Assembly (NCBI RefSeq): GCF_029714425.1
Contig: NZ_CP121668.1
Coordinates: 1,633,501-1,697,500, forward strand
Reading direction: 5' to 3'
Length of the DNA stretch: 64,000 nucleotides
DNA from: Bradyrhizobium sp. CB2312
GTDB taxonomy: Bacteria > Pseudomonadota > Alphaproteobacteria > Rhizobiales > Xanthobacteraceae
The notes under the pieces were generated by a model that saw nothing but the letters and a program-made list of their open reading frames with translations, had not been told where the DNA came from and ran no database searches. Positions 25,953 through 34,050 of this stretch are shown here, in pieces (the stretch's first letter is position 1; the number at the start of each line of letters is the position of its first letter). The position numbers and the translations under genes were made by a program.

Positions 25953-27154
25953 TGTTGATGTCCTTCGACGGTGAACGGGTGAGCGAGCAGCCACCAGGCG
26001 ACCAGTGCGGCGCAGAGCACGGTGAGGGCGCTCGCGAGAAACAGGAGGTTCAGCCGCGCGCCGCTCGCGATCAATCCGAGCGCGGGGCTGGCGATGCCCT
26101 GGGCGAGGTCGAGAAAGGCGGTGTAGGCGCCCATGGCGAGGCCGCGATTCTGCGCCGGCACGCGGCGCACCGCCTCGACGCCGAAACCGGGATAGATCAG
26201 CGAGAAGCCAAATCCGGTCAGTGCGGCGCCGGCCAGCGCCATCTCGGGTCGGCTCGCCAGCCAGATCAGGGCCTGCCCGGCGGCTTCGATCAAGGCACAG
26301 AGCAGCGCAACCCTGGCGCCGCCGATCGCATCGGCCAGATGACTGAAGAAGACGCGCGCCAGTATGAAGGCAACCGCATAGGCCGTATAGGCAAGCCATC
26401 CATCGGCCCATCCGCGGCTGGCAAACAGCAAGGCGACGAACGTCGTCACCGCGCCGAAGCCGACGCTGCCGAGGGCCGATCCGAAGCCCGGCACCCATAC
26501 GGCGCCGAGCACCTTGGCGAACGACAAGCGCGCCTGCTGCACCGGCGCGACCGTTGGAAGCTGCGCAACGAACAGCAGCGCCAGCAGCGGCGCCGCTAAC
26601 GTGGCGAACGCGATCGCCGCGAAGCCATAGGCGGCGTAGAGCGCGGCGCCTGCGGGCGCACCGATGGCGAAGGCCGCGAACATCGCGGAGCCGACCCAGG
26701 CGATGACCTTGCCGGTGTTGCCGCTGTCGACGAGTGCCAGCCCCCAGCTGACTGCGGCCGTGATGATGAAACTTTCGGCGCCGCCAAGCAGGCCGCGGCC
26801 CAGCAGCAGAATGGTCACCGAGGCCAGCGGCGCCTCGGTGAAGCCGAGCGAGAGCAGGTACAACAGCCCGGATGCCGCGGCCGCGACGAGGCCGGCGATG
26901 ACGCCGCGCTTCGCCCCGCGTCGGTCCGAGAAGTGACCGGCCCACGGCCGCGAGACCAGGGATGCCGCGAACTGGCTGCCAGCGACGAGGCCGACCACGA
27001 ACGTGCCGAACCCCAATCCGTCGTGGACGTGGAGCGGAAGCACGGGCATCGCCACGCCGATGACGAGGAAGGCGAGGAAGACCACCGCCATGATCGGCAG
27101 CAACGTCGCGGTGACGCGAAGCGATGCGGCGGGCTGCATGGTCGTGACCGGCAT
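25949..27154 (-). CDS. MFS transporter (YhhS-like, 12 TM)
   Basis: 401 residues with 12 hydrophobic segments. SRPWAGHFSDRRGAKRG is the motif-A loop between TM2 and TM3, and FFSHLADAIGG is the matching loop of the second half. The layout and length resemble the YhhS/arabinose-efflux branch. First gene of the LysR-controlled operon MFS-CMD-cupin-SDR; likely exports, or takes up, the compound that the enzymes handle. Confidence 0.88.
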   Translation of the reverse strand: MPVTTMQPAASLRVTATLLPIMAVVFLAFLVIGVAMPVLPLHVHDGLGFGTFVVGLVAGSQFAASLVSRPWAGHFSDRRGAKRGVIAGLVAAAASGLLYLLSLGFTEAPLASVTILLLGRGLLGGAESFIITAAVSWGLALVDSGNTGKVIAWVGSAMFAAFAIGAPAGAALYAAYGFAAIAFATLAAPLLALLFVAQLPTVAPVQQARLSFAKVLGAVWVPGFGSALGSVGFGAVTTFVALLFASRGWADGWLAYTAYAVAFILARVFFSHLADAIGGARVALLCALIEAAGQALIWLASRPEMALAGAALTGFGFSLIYPGFGVEAVRRVPAQNRGLAMGAYTAFLDLAQGIASPALGLIASGARLNLLFLASALTVLCAALVAWWLLAHPFTVEGHQQ

Positions 27155-27237
27155 GCTGGTTTCGGAGCTCCTGGTGGCTGCTCCGAACCTAGGGCCTTCG
27201 CTGATCCCCGATTAGATGATAGATTTCGAATGCGGTT

Positions 27238-27252
27238 ATTAGGACTGCTAAT
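27238..27252. promoter_or_regulatory. LysR-type operator candidate (ATTAG-N5-CTAAT)
   Basis: A perfect 5-bp dyad with a 5-base spacer, the LysR box type, in the 100-base gap between the divergent MFS operon and lysR; a second GATTAG lies at 27210. It overlaps the lysR ribosome site region, consistent with autoregulation. Confidence 0.55.
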
Positions 27253-27254
27253 CA

Positions 27255-28154
27255 ATGCACCGGGACGACGCGAGCGACCTTCTTGCCTTCCTCGCCGTGG
27301 CGCGGGAGCGCAACTTCACGCGCGCCGCCGCAAAGCTCGGCATGACGCAGTCCGCGCTGAGCCAGATCATCCGCAATCTGGAAGAGCGGCTGGGTGTCCG
27401 GCTGCTCAATCGAACGACGCGAAGCGTCACGCCGACCCAGGCCGGCGAGCGGCTGTTCGAGAGCATCGGCCCCAAGTTCACCGAGATGGACAACGATCTT
27501 GCTGCACTCAGCGAGTTTCGCGAGAAGCCTGCCGGGACTGTCCGGCTGACGGCGACGGAATATGCCGCCGGCGAGATCCTGCTGCCGGCGCTGGGAAAGC
27601 TTCTGCCGAAATACCCCGACATCCATGTCGAGATCATCATTGATTACGGCCTCACCAACATCGTGGCGCAGCAGGTCGATGCCGGCATCCGTCCCGGCGA
27701 GCTCGTCGCCAAGGACATGATCGCGGTGCGCGTCAGCCCCGATCTCCGGATGGCGGTGGTCGGATCGCCCGCCTACTTCGCCGAGCGCAAGCGGCCGAAA
27801 ACGCCGCAGGATCTGACCCACCACAATTGCCTCAATCTGCGCCTGCCGACGCATGGCGGCAGTCTCTATGCCTGGGAGTTCGAAAAGAACGGGCGGGAGC
27901 TCAACGTGCGGGTCGAGGGCCAGCTGGTGTTCAACAGCGCAGGGCTTTTGTTGGAGGGAGCGCTGAAGGGATTGGGCCTCGCCTATCTCACCGAGGGACA
28001 CGTGCAGCCCTATTTGTCACAGGGCCGTCTTGTCCGCGTGCTCTCGGATTGGTGTCCGCCGTTCTCGGGATACCATCTCTACTATGCCAGCCGACGTCAG
28101 CCGTCTCCGGCTTTCTCGCTGCTCGTGGAGGCGCTGCGATACCGCGGCAAGTAG
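27255..28154 (+). CDS. LysR-family transcriptional regulator
   Basis: 299 residues. N-terminal winged helix with LLAFLAVARERNFTRAAAKL and TQSALSQIIRNLEERLGVRL, followed by the effector-binding domain with VRLTATEYAAGEILLPAL and GAGLAYL-type C-terminal pattern (GLGLAYLTEGHV). Divergent from the MFS-CMD-cupin-SDR operon, which is its likely target. Confidence 0.93.
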   Translation: MHRDDASDLLAFLAVARERNFTRAAAKLGMTQSALSQIIRNLEERLGVRLLNRTTRSVTPTQAGERLFESIGPKFTEMDNDLAALSEFREKPAGTVRLTATEYAAGEILLPALGKLLPKYPDIHVEIIIDYGLTNIVAQQVDAGIRPGELVAKDMIAVRVSPDLRMAVVGSPAYFAERKRPKTPQDLTHHNCLNLRLPTHGGSLYAWEFEKNGRELNVRVEGQLVFNSAGLLLEGALKGLGLAYLTEGHVQPYLSQGRLVRVLSDWCPPFSGYHLYYASRRQPSPAFSLLVEALRYRGK

Positions 28155-28304
28155 AATTGGGCGGCTGTCTTGCGCATTGCGTGGCAAAGAGCGCCCTCGA
28201 CAGGAGCCATTCCATTCGCCTAAAGCATCAGCCACCCGCTTCCGCTGTCTTGTCCTGATATCGATGGTCTCCGCTATGTCCGCGCAACACATCCCGATGG
28301 TTGG

Positions 28305-28982
28305 ATGAGACGGTTTCTGTCGGGAGCGTTGCCGTTCTACGCGCTGGCGGGCCTCGCCATGTGCATGTACCTCGTCCTGTACAAGACTGAGCTCTTCGAC
28401 CTGAACGCCGTCGTCCAGGGCGCGACCGGTTCATGGTGGTTTCCGGTCTTCATGTTCGGCTGCGTGCTGCTGGAGTCGGTCTTCCCGTATTTCGGCTATT
28501 TTCCCGGCACCGCCCTGATCCTGATGTCCGTGGCACTCAATCCGAAGCCCGCCGACGTCTCCGTTTTCATTATGGCGTGGCTGGCCATCATCGTGGGCGC
28601 GGTCTTGAGTTACGGACAGGCGCGTTTCTTCAGACCGTTCCTGCAGCGGGTCGCCTCGAAGGCGGCCCTGACCCGATGCGAGTCCCTGTTCGACGCCTAC
28701 GGTCCCTACGCGCGCGTCGCCTTGTTCGTTCATCCCAACGCCTCTGCGATGTATTTCACCGCACTAGGCCTGCTCGGCCGCAACCTGACGCGAGAGCTCG
28801 CCTATCTCTGCGCAGGCGCCGCGGCCGCCGTGGGCATTCTGTTCGTCATCGTGACCAGATTAGTGTCGTCCGTCGGCGCCACCGATGACGGGCAATTGCA
28901 GGTGCTGCTGGCGGCGGGGCTGGTCGCCATCGGAACGCTGGTTGGTCTCTACGCGGCGTTGCGGCCGGGGCGGGTCGCGTAA
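28305..28982 (+). CDS. DedA/VTT-like inner membrane protein
   Basis: 225 residues with about six hydrophobic segments. MFGCVLLESVFPYFGYFPGT has the E-x-x-x-P-x-x-x-x-P-G shape of DedA proteins, then GAVLSYGQARFFRPF, and a Pro/Arg-containing loop FVHPNASAMYFTALGLLGRN, where DedA usually has F-[GN]-R-x-[LIV]-P-x-x-R. The match is partial, so this may be a divergent member. DedA proteins flip undecaprenyl phosphate or phospholipids. Monocistronic. Confidence 0.55.
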   Translation: MRRFLSGALPFYALAGLAMCMYLVLYKTELFDLNAVVQGATGSWWFPVFMFGCVLLESVFPYFGYFPGTALILMSVALNPKPADVSVFIMAWLAIIVGAVLSYGQARFFRPFLQRVASKAALTRCESLFDAYGPYARVALFVHPNASAMYFTALGLLGRNLTRELAYLCAGAAAAVGILFVIVTRLVSSVGATDDGQLQVLLAAGLVAIGTLVGLYAALRPGRVA

Positions 28983-29020
28983 AGCTTGGAGGCGTGAACC
29001 GGCGCCGTCTCTCCGTGCTT

Positions 29021-29102
29021 CCGTCATTGCGAGCGCAGCGAAGCAATCCAGTCTGCCTCCGCGGACACACTCTGGATTGCTTCGCTGCGCTCGCAATGAC
29101 GG
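29021..29102. repeat. Palindromic repeat (CGTCATTGCGAGCGCAGCG family)
   Basis: CGTCATTGCGAGCGCAGCGA, AAGCAATCCAG and mirror arms CTGGATTGCTTCGCTGCGC and GCAATGACG form a long near-perfect dyad. The same sequence, base for base in the arms, is at 50611-50690. Confidence 0.85.
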
Positions 29103-29111
29103 CACGCGGGA

Positions 29112-29245
29112 CTTCCGATGCTGCCATCATGCGCCTGTTTTGCCCGACGGGTCAATCAAAATTCGGAAAAATCGTAACCCATTGATCCGACTGATGTCGG
29201 CTACTGTGCATGGGGTTGTTTTCGAGATTTTTGACGAGGCAGCCC
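29112..29245. repeat. Possible dispersed conserved intergenic stretch
   Basis: The run CTGTTTTGCCCGACGGGTCA ... TACTGTGCATGGGGTTGTTT has an unusually even, AT-richer composition and recalls, from memory, a sequence present in many copies downstream of genes in Bradyrhizobium. There is only one copy in this window, so the call rests on memory rather than on a visible repeat. Confidence 0.3.
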
Positions 29246-29300
29246 AAAAAGCTGCCATGCACCGATGGTCGTCCGCAACCGATGGGGTTCAGAGAATGGA

Positions 29301-29375
29301 TGGTGGGCGCACAAGGGATCGAACCTTGGACCTCTCCCGTGTGAAGGGAACGCTCTCCCGCTGAGCTATGCGCCC
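29301..29375 (-). tRNA. tRNA-Val(CAC)
   Basis: The minus strand folds into a full cloverleaf: acceptor GGGCGCA/TGCGCCC, D stem GCTC/GAGC, anticodon stem TTCCC/GGGAG with loop TTCACAC (anticodon CAC), and T stem CAAGG/CCTTG with loop TTCGATC. Discriminator base A and an encoded CCA end (29301-29303). It reads GUG codons, which are common in this GC-rich genome. Confidence 0.96.
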
Positions 29376-29534
29376 GGGACCATCATGCAGGCGCCCGGAC
29401 TTGTCAGTCGGCCGGTGCATTGGAGCCCGCGATTTAGAAGTGCGGGCCGAAGGTGTCAAGTTTCGAGGTGCCTTGCGGAGGCGAAAACCTTGGCCGATCG
29501 CGCAATCCGGCCGCGAGGCCGGGTTTCGGCCCGC

Positions 29535-30827
29535 TTACGCGCCCTGCTGGCGGGCGCGGGAGGCGTGGGCCTGCAGCGCCCGGATGCGTTCGGCGAGCGT
29601 TCCACCGCCCTCGGGCAGGCTCGGTGCGCCATTGGTCGCGGCGTCGTTGGCCGGGCGCGGCGCCGGCTTCGGCGGCTGGCCGGCCTCGGCCGCGAGCAGG
29701 GCCTCGATCGGCGAGTTCGGGCCTTCGAGCTGCATCGCGAGCTTGGCCACTTCGGCGGCGATGTCGTTGATGCGCTCGCGCAAGAGCGCGTTCTCCATGC
29801 GCTCGGTCGCCCAGGAGCTTTCCGCCTGCTGCTGGATCGCGTTGATGTCGCGCTGGAGTTTGCCGCGCTCGTCGCGCGCGGTGCGGAGCTGCTCCTCCAG
29901 CGCGGTCTTTTCCGCGCGCAGCGATTCGAACGCGGCCGACGACTTGCCGCCGCTCAGGGCCGCGATCTCGACGCGCAGCTCCTTGACGGTGCGCTCGGAG
30001 GTCTCGTTGGCCTGACGGAGCTGGTTGTTCTCGTAGTCGCGCTCGGCGAGCAGCTTGCCTTGCGTGGCGAGGCGGCCTTCGAGGTCGGCGACGCGGCCCG
30101 ACAGCATCTCGGCTTCCTTGACCTGCACGAGGAGCTGGCGGTCGAGCTCGTTGACGCGCTGGCTGAGATTCTCGACCCGGCCGCGCGCGTCGCCAAGCTC
30201 GCGCGAAGCGGTTTCGGATTCGGTGCGCTCCTGCGCGAGGCGCGCTTGCGTGGCGGCGAATTCCTTCTCGGCATCGCCGACGCGGTTCTTGAGCTCTTCG
30301 ATCTGGGCGCGCACCGCGACCAGCTCGACCTGGCGGCTCTCCGCCATCATCGAACGGTCGGACAGCTCGGAATTGATTTTCGCGAGCTCACCCTGCTTGT
30401 CGGTCAGCGCCTGCTCGGCGGTGCGCAAGGATTCGGTCTTGGCGCTGAATTCCTCTTCGGTGGCGCGAAGCTGCTCCTTCACCGCCTTCTCGCGCGCCTC
30501 GAGCGCGAAGATCGTGGCGTTCTTTTCGCCGAGCTCGATCTTCATGCGGTTGATGGCATCGCTCTTCTTGCCGAGCTCGGCGAGCTGGCTGGTGGTCTTG
30601 TTCTTGAGCTGCTCGACGCTCATCTCGAGCCTGCGCGCCGACATGGCGAATTCGGCACGGAGCTGGTCCTTGTCGGCCTGGATCTCGGCCATCGACAGCG
30701 GGGTCGCGGCCTCGAGCCGGCGCGTGGTCAGGCGGACCGCGCGGTTATGCACCAGCGGCACGATGGCCAGCCCGCACAGCATCGAGAGCAGGAAACCGAT
30801 CGCCAGGTACATGATCGGTTCGACCAT
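29535..30827 (-). CDS. Membrane-anchored long coiled-coil protein
   Basis: 430 residues. One N-terminal transmembrane helix (MYLAIGFLLSMLCGLAIVPL) is followed by about 330 residues of continuous heptad-rich coiled coil (Glu/Leu/Lys/Arg/Gln rich, few Pro or Gly), then a Pro/Ala-rich tail ending LAERIRALQAHASRARQQ. Its topology resembles envelope-spanning or division-associated scaffold proteins, but I recognise no named family; such genes are conserved in Rhizobiales beside housekeeping genes. Divergent from the tRNA by 160 bases. Confidence 0.75.
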   Translation of the reverse strand: MVEPIMYLAIGFLLSMLCGLAIVPLVHNRAVRLTTRRLEAATPLSMAEIQADKDQLRAEFAMSARRLEMSVEQLKNKTTSQLAELGKKSDAINRMKIELGEKNATIFALEAREKAVKEQLRATEEEFSAKTESLRTAEQALTDKQGELAKINSELSDRSMMAESRQVELVAVRAQIEELKNRVGDAEKEFAATQARLAQERTESETASRELGDARGRVENLSQRVNELDRQLLVQVKEAEMLSGRVADLEGRLATQGKLLAERDYENNQLRQANETSERTVKELRVEIAALSGGKSSAAFESLRAEKTALEEQLRTARDERGKLQRDINAIQQQAESSWATERMENALLRERINDIAAEVAKLAMQLEGPNSPIEALLAAEAGQPPKPAPRPANDAATNGAPSLPEGGGTLAERIRALQAHASRARQQGA

Positions 30828-30945
30828 GGGCCAGAACTCCGAGAGCTAAGGAAAAATTTACCAACAACAATGCATGGCGGGCCGGCAAAAAGCCAGCCCC
30901 GCCCTGTCGTTAACGTGAATCCGGAACTTGTCCGGGGAGGGCGCT

Positions 30946-31551
30946 CTAGAACGGGTTCCAGGTCGCGCGCGGCGTGTATTTCAAATAGCCGATATTGGCG
31001 CCCAGCCGCAGGCCGAGGCCGGAGCGGATCGGCACCAGCACGATGTTGTTGGCGGTGAGCGCGGTCATGCCGAAGCCGCCGATGATATAGGCCGAGCCGT
31101 CGATGCCGGCGAAGCGCTGGTAGATCGCGTTGGTGGCGGGCAGGTTGTAGACCAGCGTCATGGTGCGCGCGCCGTCGCCGCCCCAGTCGAAGCCGAGCGA
31201 GGGGCCCTGCCAGTAGACCCGGAGGTCGCCGGCGTTCTTGGTGTAGAGCGTGCCTTCGCCGTAGCGCAGGCCCGCGACGAAGGCGCCGGAGCCTTCCTCA
31301 CCCAGGATATAGCCATTGGGCAGGCCCCATTGGCTGACCGCCTTCTCGATGATCGAGGCGAGCCCGCGCGAGACGTTGCCGAAGAAGCGGTGACCGGCGC
31401 CCACCAGCTCGTCCGGCCCATAGGTGTTGGGCGTCGGGGTCCGCTGCGGCGGCGGCAGGTTTGGCGGCGGCGCCTGCTGGGCGGAAGCCGGCACGATCCA
31501 GCCCACCATCGCGGCAAGCGCGAGTGCAGCAAGGCGTGATGCGAAAGTCAT
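30946..31551 (-). CDS. eipA: EipA-like periplasmic envelope integrity protein (DUF1134)
   Basis: 201 residues with signal peptide 1-24. After a Pro/Thr-rich linker the DUF1134 domain runs from about 45: GHRFFGNVSRGLASIIEKAV, GYILGEEGSGAF, YWQGPSLGFDWGGDGAR, GSAYIIGGFGMTAL. DUF1134 includes Brucella EipA, a small beta-barrel periplasmic protein needed for envelope integrity and linked genetically to O-antigen synthesis. Naming follows that family. Confidence 0.85.
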   Translation of the reverse strand: MTFASRLAALALAAMVGWIVPASAQQAPPPNLPPPQRTPTPNTYGPDELVGAGHRFFGNVSRGLASIIEKAVSQWGLPNGYILGEEGSGAFVAGLRYGEGTLYTKNAGDLRVYWQGPSLGFDWGGDGARTMTLVYNLPATNAIYQRFAGIDGSAYIIGGFGMTALTANNIVLVPIRSGLGLRLGANIGYLKYTPRATWNPF

Positions 31552-31660
31552 AAAAGAACCCCTGCTATCGAATCCGATCGCTTCCTTAACCTGACGCCAA
31601 CAGGCACGGCTCTAGGTTGCGCCGGATGTCCCCTCGACTCGGATGTTATCCGCAGCAACT

Positions 31661-32176
31661 ATGACGGCACAACGGCAGGAAGATAGCCCTTTGCGCCCCG
31701 GAATTGCCTTGATCGGGCTCGCGATCCGCCTTCTGGCGGGCCTTTGGCTCGCCTGCCTGGAGCTGCCGGCGCAAGCGGCCACCACCGAGCGGATCGTGGT
31801 CAACCGCTTCTCGGGCGTCGCCATCGAGGGTTTTGACCCCGTCGGCTATTTCGTCGACGGCACCGCCGAGCAGGGGACGGCGGAGTTCGAGGCGAACCTG
31901 TGGGGGGCGGTCTGGCGTTTCCGGAACGAGGGCAATCGGGCCTCCTTCCTGGCCCATCCCGAGATCTATGGCCCGCAATTCGGCGGATATGACCCGGCCG
32001 ACATCGCCCGCGGCGTCACGGTCCCCGGCAACCCCCGCTTCTTCGTGATCGCGGCGCAGCGGCTCTATCTGTTCAGCCTGGAAGCCAATCGCGACGCCTT
32101 CGCAGCCGATCCCGAACGCTTCCTCTATGAGGTCGGCAAGCGCTGGCCGGCGCTCCAGGACAAACTTAGTCAGTAG
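31661..32176 (+). CDS. YHS-domain secreted protein
   Basis: 171 residues. Signal peptide about 10-40 (GLAIRLLAGLWLACLELPAQA), then the YHS-like core EGFDPVGYFVDGTAEQGTAE ... WRFRNEGNRASFLAHPEIYG, the pattern DPVxYF...F.nean...FlanPekY common to this family, which often binds metals or accompanies copper/heavy-metal enzymes. The 3' end overlaps the convergent cysQ by 7 bases. An ATG at 31643 is an alternative start. Confidence 0.8.
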   Translation: MTAQRQEDSPLRPGIALIGLAIRLLAGLWLACLELPAQAATTERIVVNRFSGVAIEGFDPVGYFVDGTAEQGTAEFEANLWGAVWRFRNEGNRASFLAHPEIYGPQFGGYDPADIARGVTVPGNPRFFVIAAQRLYLFSLEANRDAFAADPERFLYEVGKRWPALQDKLSQ

Positions 32177-32997
32177 CGGCCTACCGCCTGGGGGTCGCCC
32201 CAGGCGATGAAGTCCGGGATGATGAAGCCGCTATCGCGGCGCTGGCCGAAAAGGAGCTCGCCGCCCTTGCCGTCGGTGACCTTGCCGCCGGCAGCGGTCA
32301 CGACCGCGCAGCCGGCCCCGACGTCCCATTCCGAGGTCGGCCCGAAGCGGGGATAGATGTCGGCGCTGCCCTCCGCGATCCGGCCGAACTTCACCGCCGA
32401 GCCACAGGTCATTCTCACGGAATTGGGCCGGCCACCGATGAACGCCTCGCTTTGGGGATCTCCATGCGAACGGCTCACCGCCGCGACCCAGGGCTCGCCC
32501 TCGGTCGGCAGCTTGCGGGTGCGGATCGGTTCAGCAGCACCGATGGTGGCGCCGTCAAACCTGACGCGCTCGGCGCCGCGCCCGACGATGCCGCGCCAGA
32601 GCAGCCCCAGCGCGGGCGCGCTGACGATGCCGAGCAGCGGCACGCCTTCGGTCACGACGGCGAGGTTGACGGTGAATTCGTCGCGGCCGGCGACGAACTC
32701 CTTGGTGCCGTCGAGTGGATCGATCAGGAAGAAGCTGCCCTGAAACGGCGGCGAGGCGAGCTGGGTCCGCTCCTCCGAGAGCGTCGGAACGTCGCTGGCG
32801 AGCTGCGCCAGGCCGTCGGCGATGATGCGGTCGGCGGCCAGGTCGGCCTCGGTCACCGGCGATCCGTCCTGCTTGCCCTCGACCCGCATCGCCTCACGGT
32901 TGACCGCGAGGATCGCCTCGCCCGCCTTCACCACCAGCGCGGTGAGCGGCTCCATCAATCGGGCTGCGGCCTCGGCGTCGATGATGCTCACCTGCAT
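32170..32997 (-). CDS. cysQ: 3'(2'),5'-bisphosphate nucleotidase (inositol monophosphatase superfamily)
   Basis: 275 residues. Li-sensitive phosphatase metal motifs are visible: DPLDGTKEFVAGRDEFTVNL (D-P-L/I-D-G-T), and WDVGAGCAVVTAAGG (W-D-x-A/G-G) for the second metal site, with a third acidic ligand in SEERTQL. It removes 3'-phosphate from PAP/PAPS formed during sulphate assimilation and sulfation. No cys genes adjoin. Confidence 0.92.
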   Translation of the reverse strand: MQVSIIDAEAAARLMEPLTALVVKAGEAILAVNREAMRVEGKQDGSPVTEADLAADRIIADGLAQLASDVPTLSEERTQLASPPFQGSFFLIDPLDGTKEFVAGRDEFTVNLAVVTEGVPLLGIVSAPALGLLWRGIVGRGAERVRFDGATIGAAEPIRTRKLPTEGEPWVAAVSRSHGDPQSEAFIGGRPNSVRMTCGSAVKFGRIAEGSADIYPRFGPTSEWDVGAGCAVVTAAGGKVTDGKGGELLFGQRRDSGFIIPDFIAWGDPQAVGRY

Positions 32998-33033
32998 GCC
33001 TCATTCATCGGCAAATATCGCCCCTCTTCACCT

Positions 33034-33149
33034 GATTCGCCCCGATCGATTCGCTTGGGCCTTTATGGCCGCTTCGAACCTATCGCAAGCTAGCTGCCAC
33101 AGGCTGGCGAATGTTAGAACCCGCAGCATCCGTCAAGCATGCGTGATTC
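33034..33149. promoter_or_regulatory. Three GANTC sites upstream of chpT
   Basis: GATTC occurs at 33034, 33048 and 33145, within 116 bases, against about 0.45 expected by chance at one site per 256 bases. GANTC is the target of the CcrM cell-cycle methyltransferase of alphaproteobacteria. The sites lie 54-165 bases before chpT, in the divergent cysQ-chpT gap. Confidence 0.5.
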
Positions 33150-33198
33150 GCGGCGTCCAGCGCCGTGCAATTCCAGGAACCCTCCAGGACCCCTTTAT

Positions 33199-33852
33199 AT
33201 GTCTGACGCCTCGTCGCCCGCGACCGCTACTGCCCCCGATATGCTCGAACTCGCAGCTCTCCTGTGCTCGCGGGTTTGCCACGATCTCATCAGCCCCGTC
33301 GGCGCCATCGTCAACGGGCTCGAAGTGCTCGACGACGATCCCAAGCCGGAAGACCGCGAATTCGCGCTCGACCTGATTCGCAAGAGCGCCAAGACCGCCT
33401 CCGCCCGCCTCCAGTTCTGCCGTCTCGCCTTCGGCGCGGCCGGCTCGTCCGGCGCGCAGATCGACCTCGGCGACGCCCAGACAATGGCGCGCGGCCATAT
33501 CGAGGACGGCAAGTGCGCGATCACCTGGAATCTGCCGCGGCTTTTGCTGCCGAAGAATCGCGTCAAGCTGCTGCTCAACATGCTGGTCGTCGCCCAGCAT
33601 ACGATCCCGCGCGGCGGCATGCTGACGGTCGATCCGATCGGCGAGGGCGAAACCATGAGCTTCCGCATCACCGCGACCGGACACAATGCGCGCCTGCCGC
33701 AGAACATCTCCGAGCTCCTCAGCGGCGAGCGGGGACCTGCCGCGGATGCGCATGCGATCCAGCCTTATTATACGCGCCTGCTCGCACAGGCCTGCGGCCT
33801 CACCGTGAAGCTCGCGCCGGAAGGCGAGGCCATCATCGTTACCGCTTCGTAA
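33199..33852 (+). CDS. chpT: ChpT histidine phosphotransferase of the CckA-ChpT-CtrA relay
   Basis: 217 residues from the ATG at 33199. The helical-hairpin phosphotransfer motif LCSRVCHDLISPVGAIVNG carries the phosphoacceptor His28; the C-terminal pseudo-HATPase portion (LLLPKNRVKLLLNMLVVA, ISELLSGE) has no ATP-binding residues, as in Caulobacter ChpT. It passes phosphate from CckA to CtrA and CpdR. Its partner ctrA lies 10 kb away in this window, and the che operon begins 198 bases downstream. Confidence 0.93.
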   Translation: MSDASSPATATAPDMLELAALLCSRVCHDLISPVGAIVNGLEVLDDDPKPEDREFALDLIRKSAKTASARLQFCRLAFGAAGSSGAQIDLGDAQTMARGHIEDGKCAITWNLPRLLLPKNRVKLLLNMLVVAQHTIPRGGMLTVDPIGEGETMSFRITATGHNARLPQNISELLSGERGPAADAHAIQPYYTRLLAQACGLTVKLAPEGEAIIVTAS

Positions 33853-33876
33853 ACGCGCCCGTCGCGGTTCGAACCG

Positions 33877-33891
33877 TTAATGTAATCTTTA
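33877..33891 (+). promoter_or_regulatory. Candidate CtrA half-matching site upstream of cheA
   Basis: TTAA-TGTAATC-TTTA differs from the CtrA consensus TTAA-N7-TTAA by one base. It lies 160 bases upstream of cheA. Confidence 0.3.
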
Positions 33892-34050
33892 CGAGGCGCT
33901 TCGGCTTGTCCGGAGCGCCTTATCTCTTTGTTGGTTCCGTTCTTTTGCACATACTCAACCATTATTAAACGCTTTGCGGTGAAGCTGGCTTCATTCCGAA
34001 ATGGCGCATCACGTCTCGTGCGCGCCCTCCCTGTATGAAGGCCTGTTTTC

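Noticed and set aside
29301..29375. tRNA-Val as an attachment site for an integrated element
   Set aside because: No integrase gene and no duplicated tRNA 3' end were found in the window.
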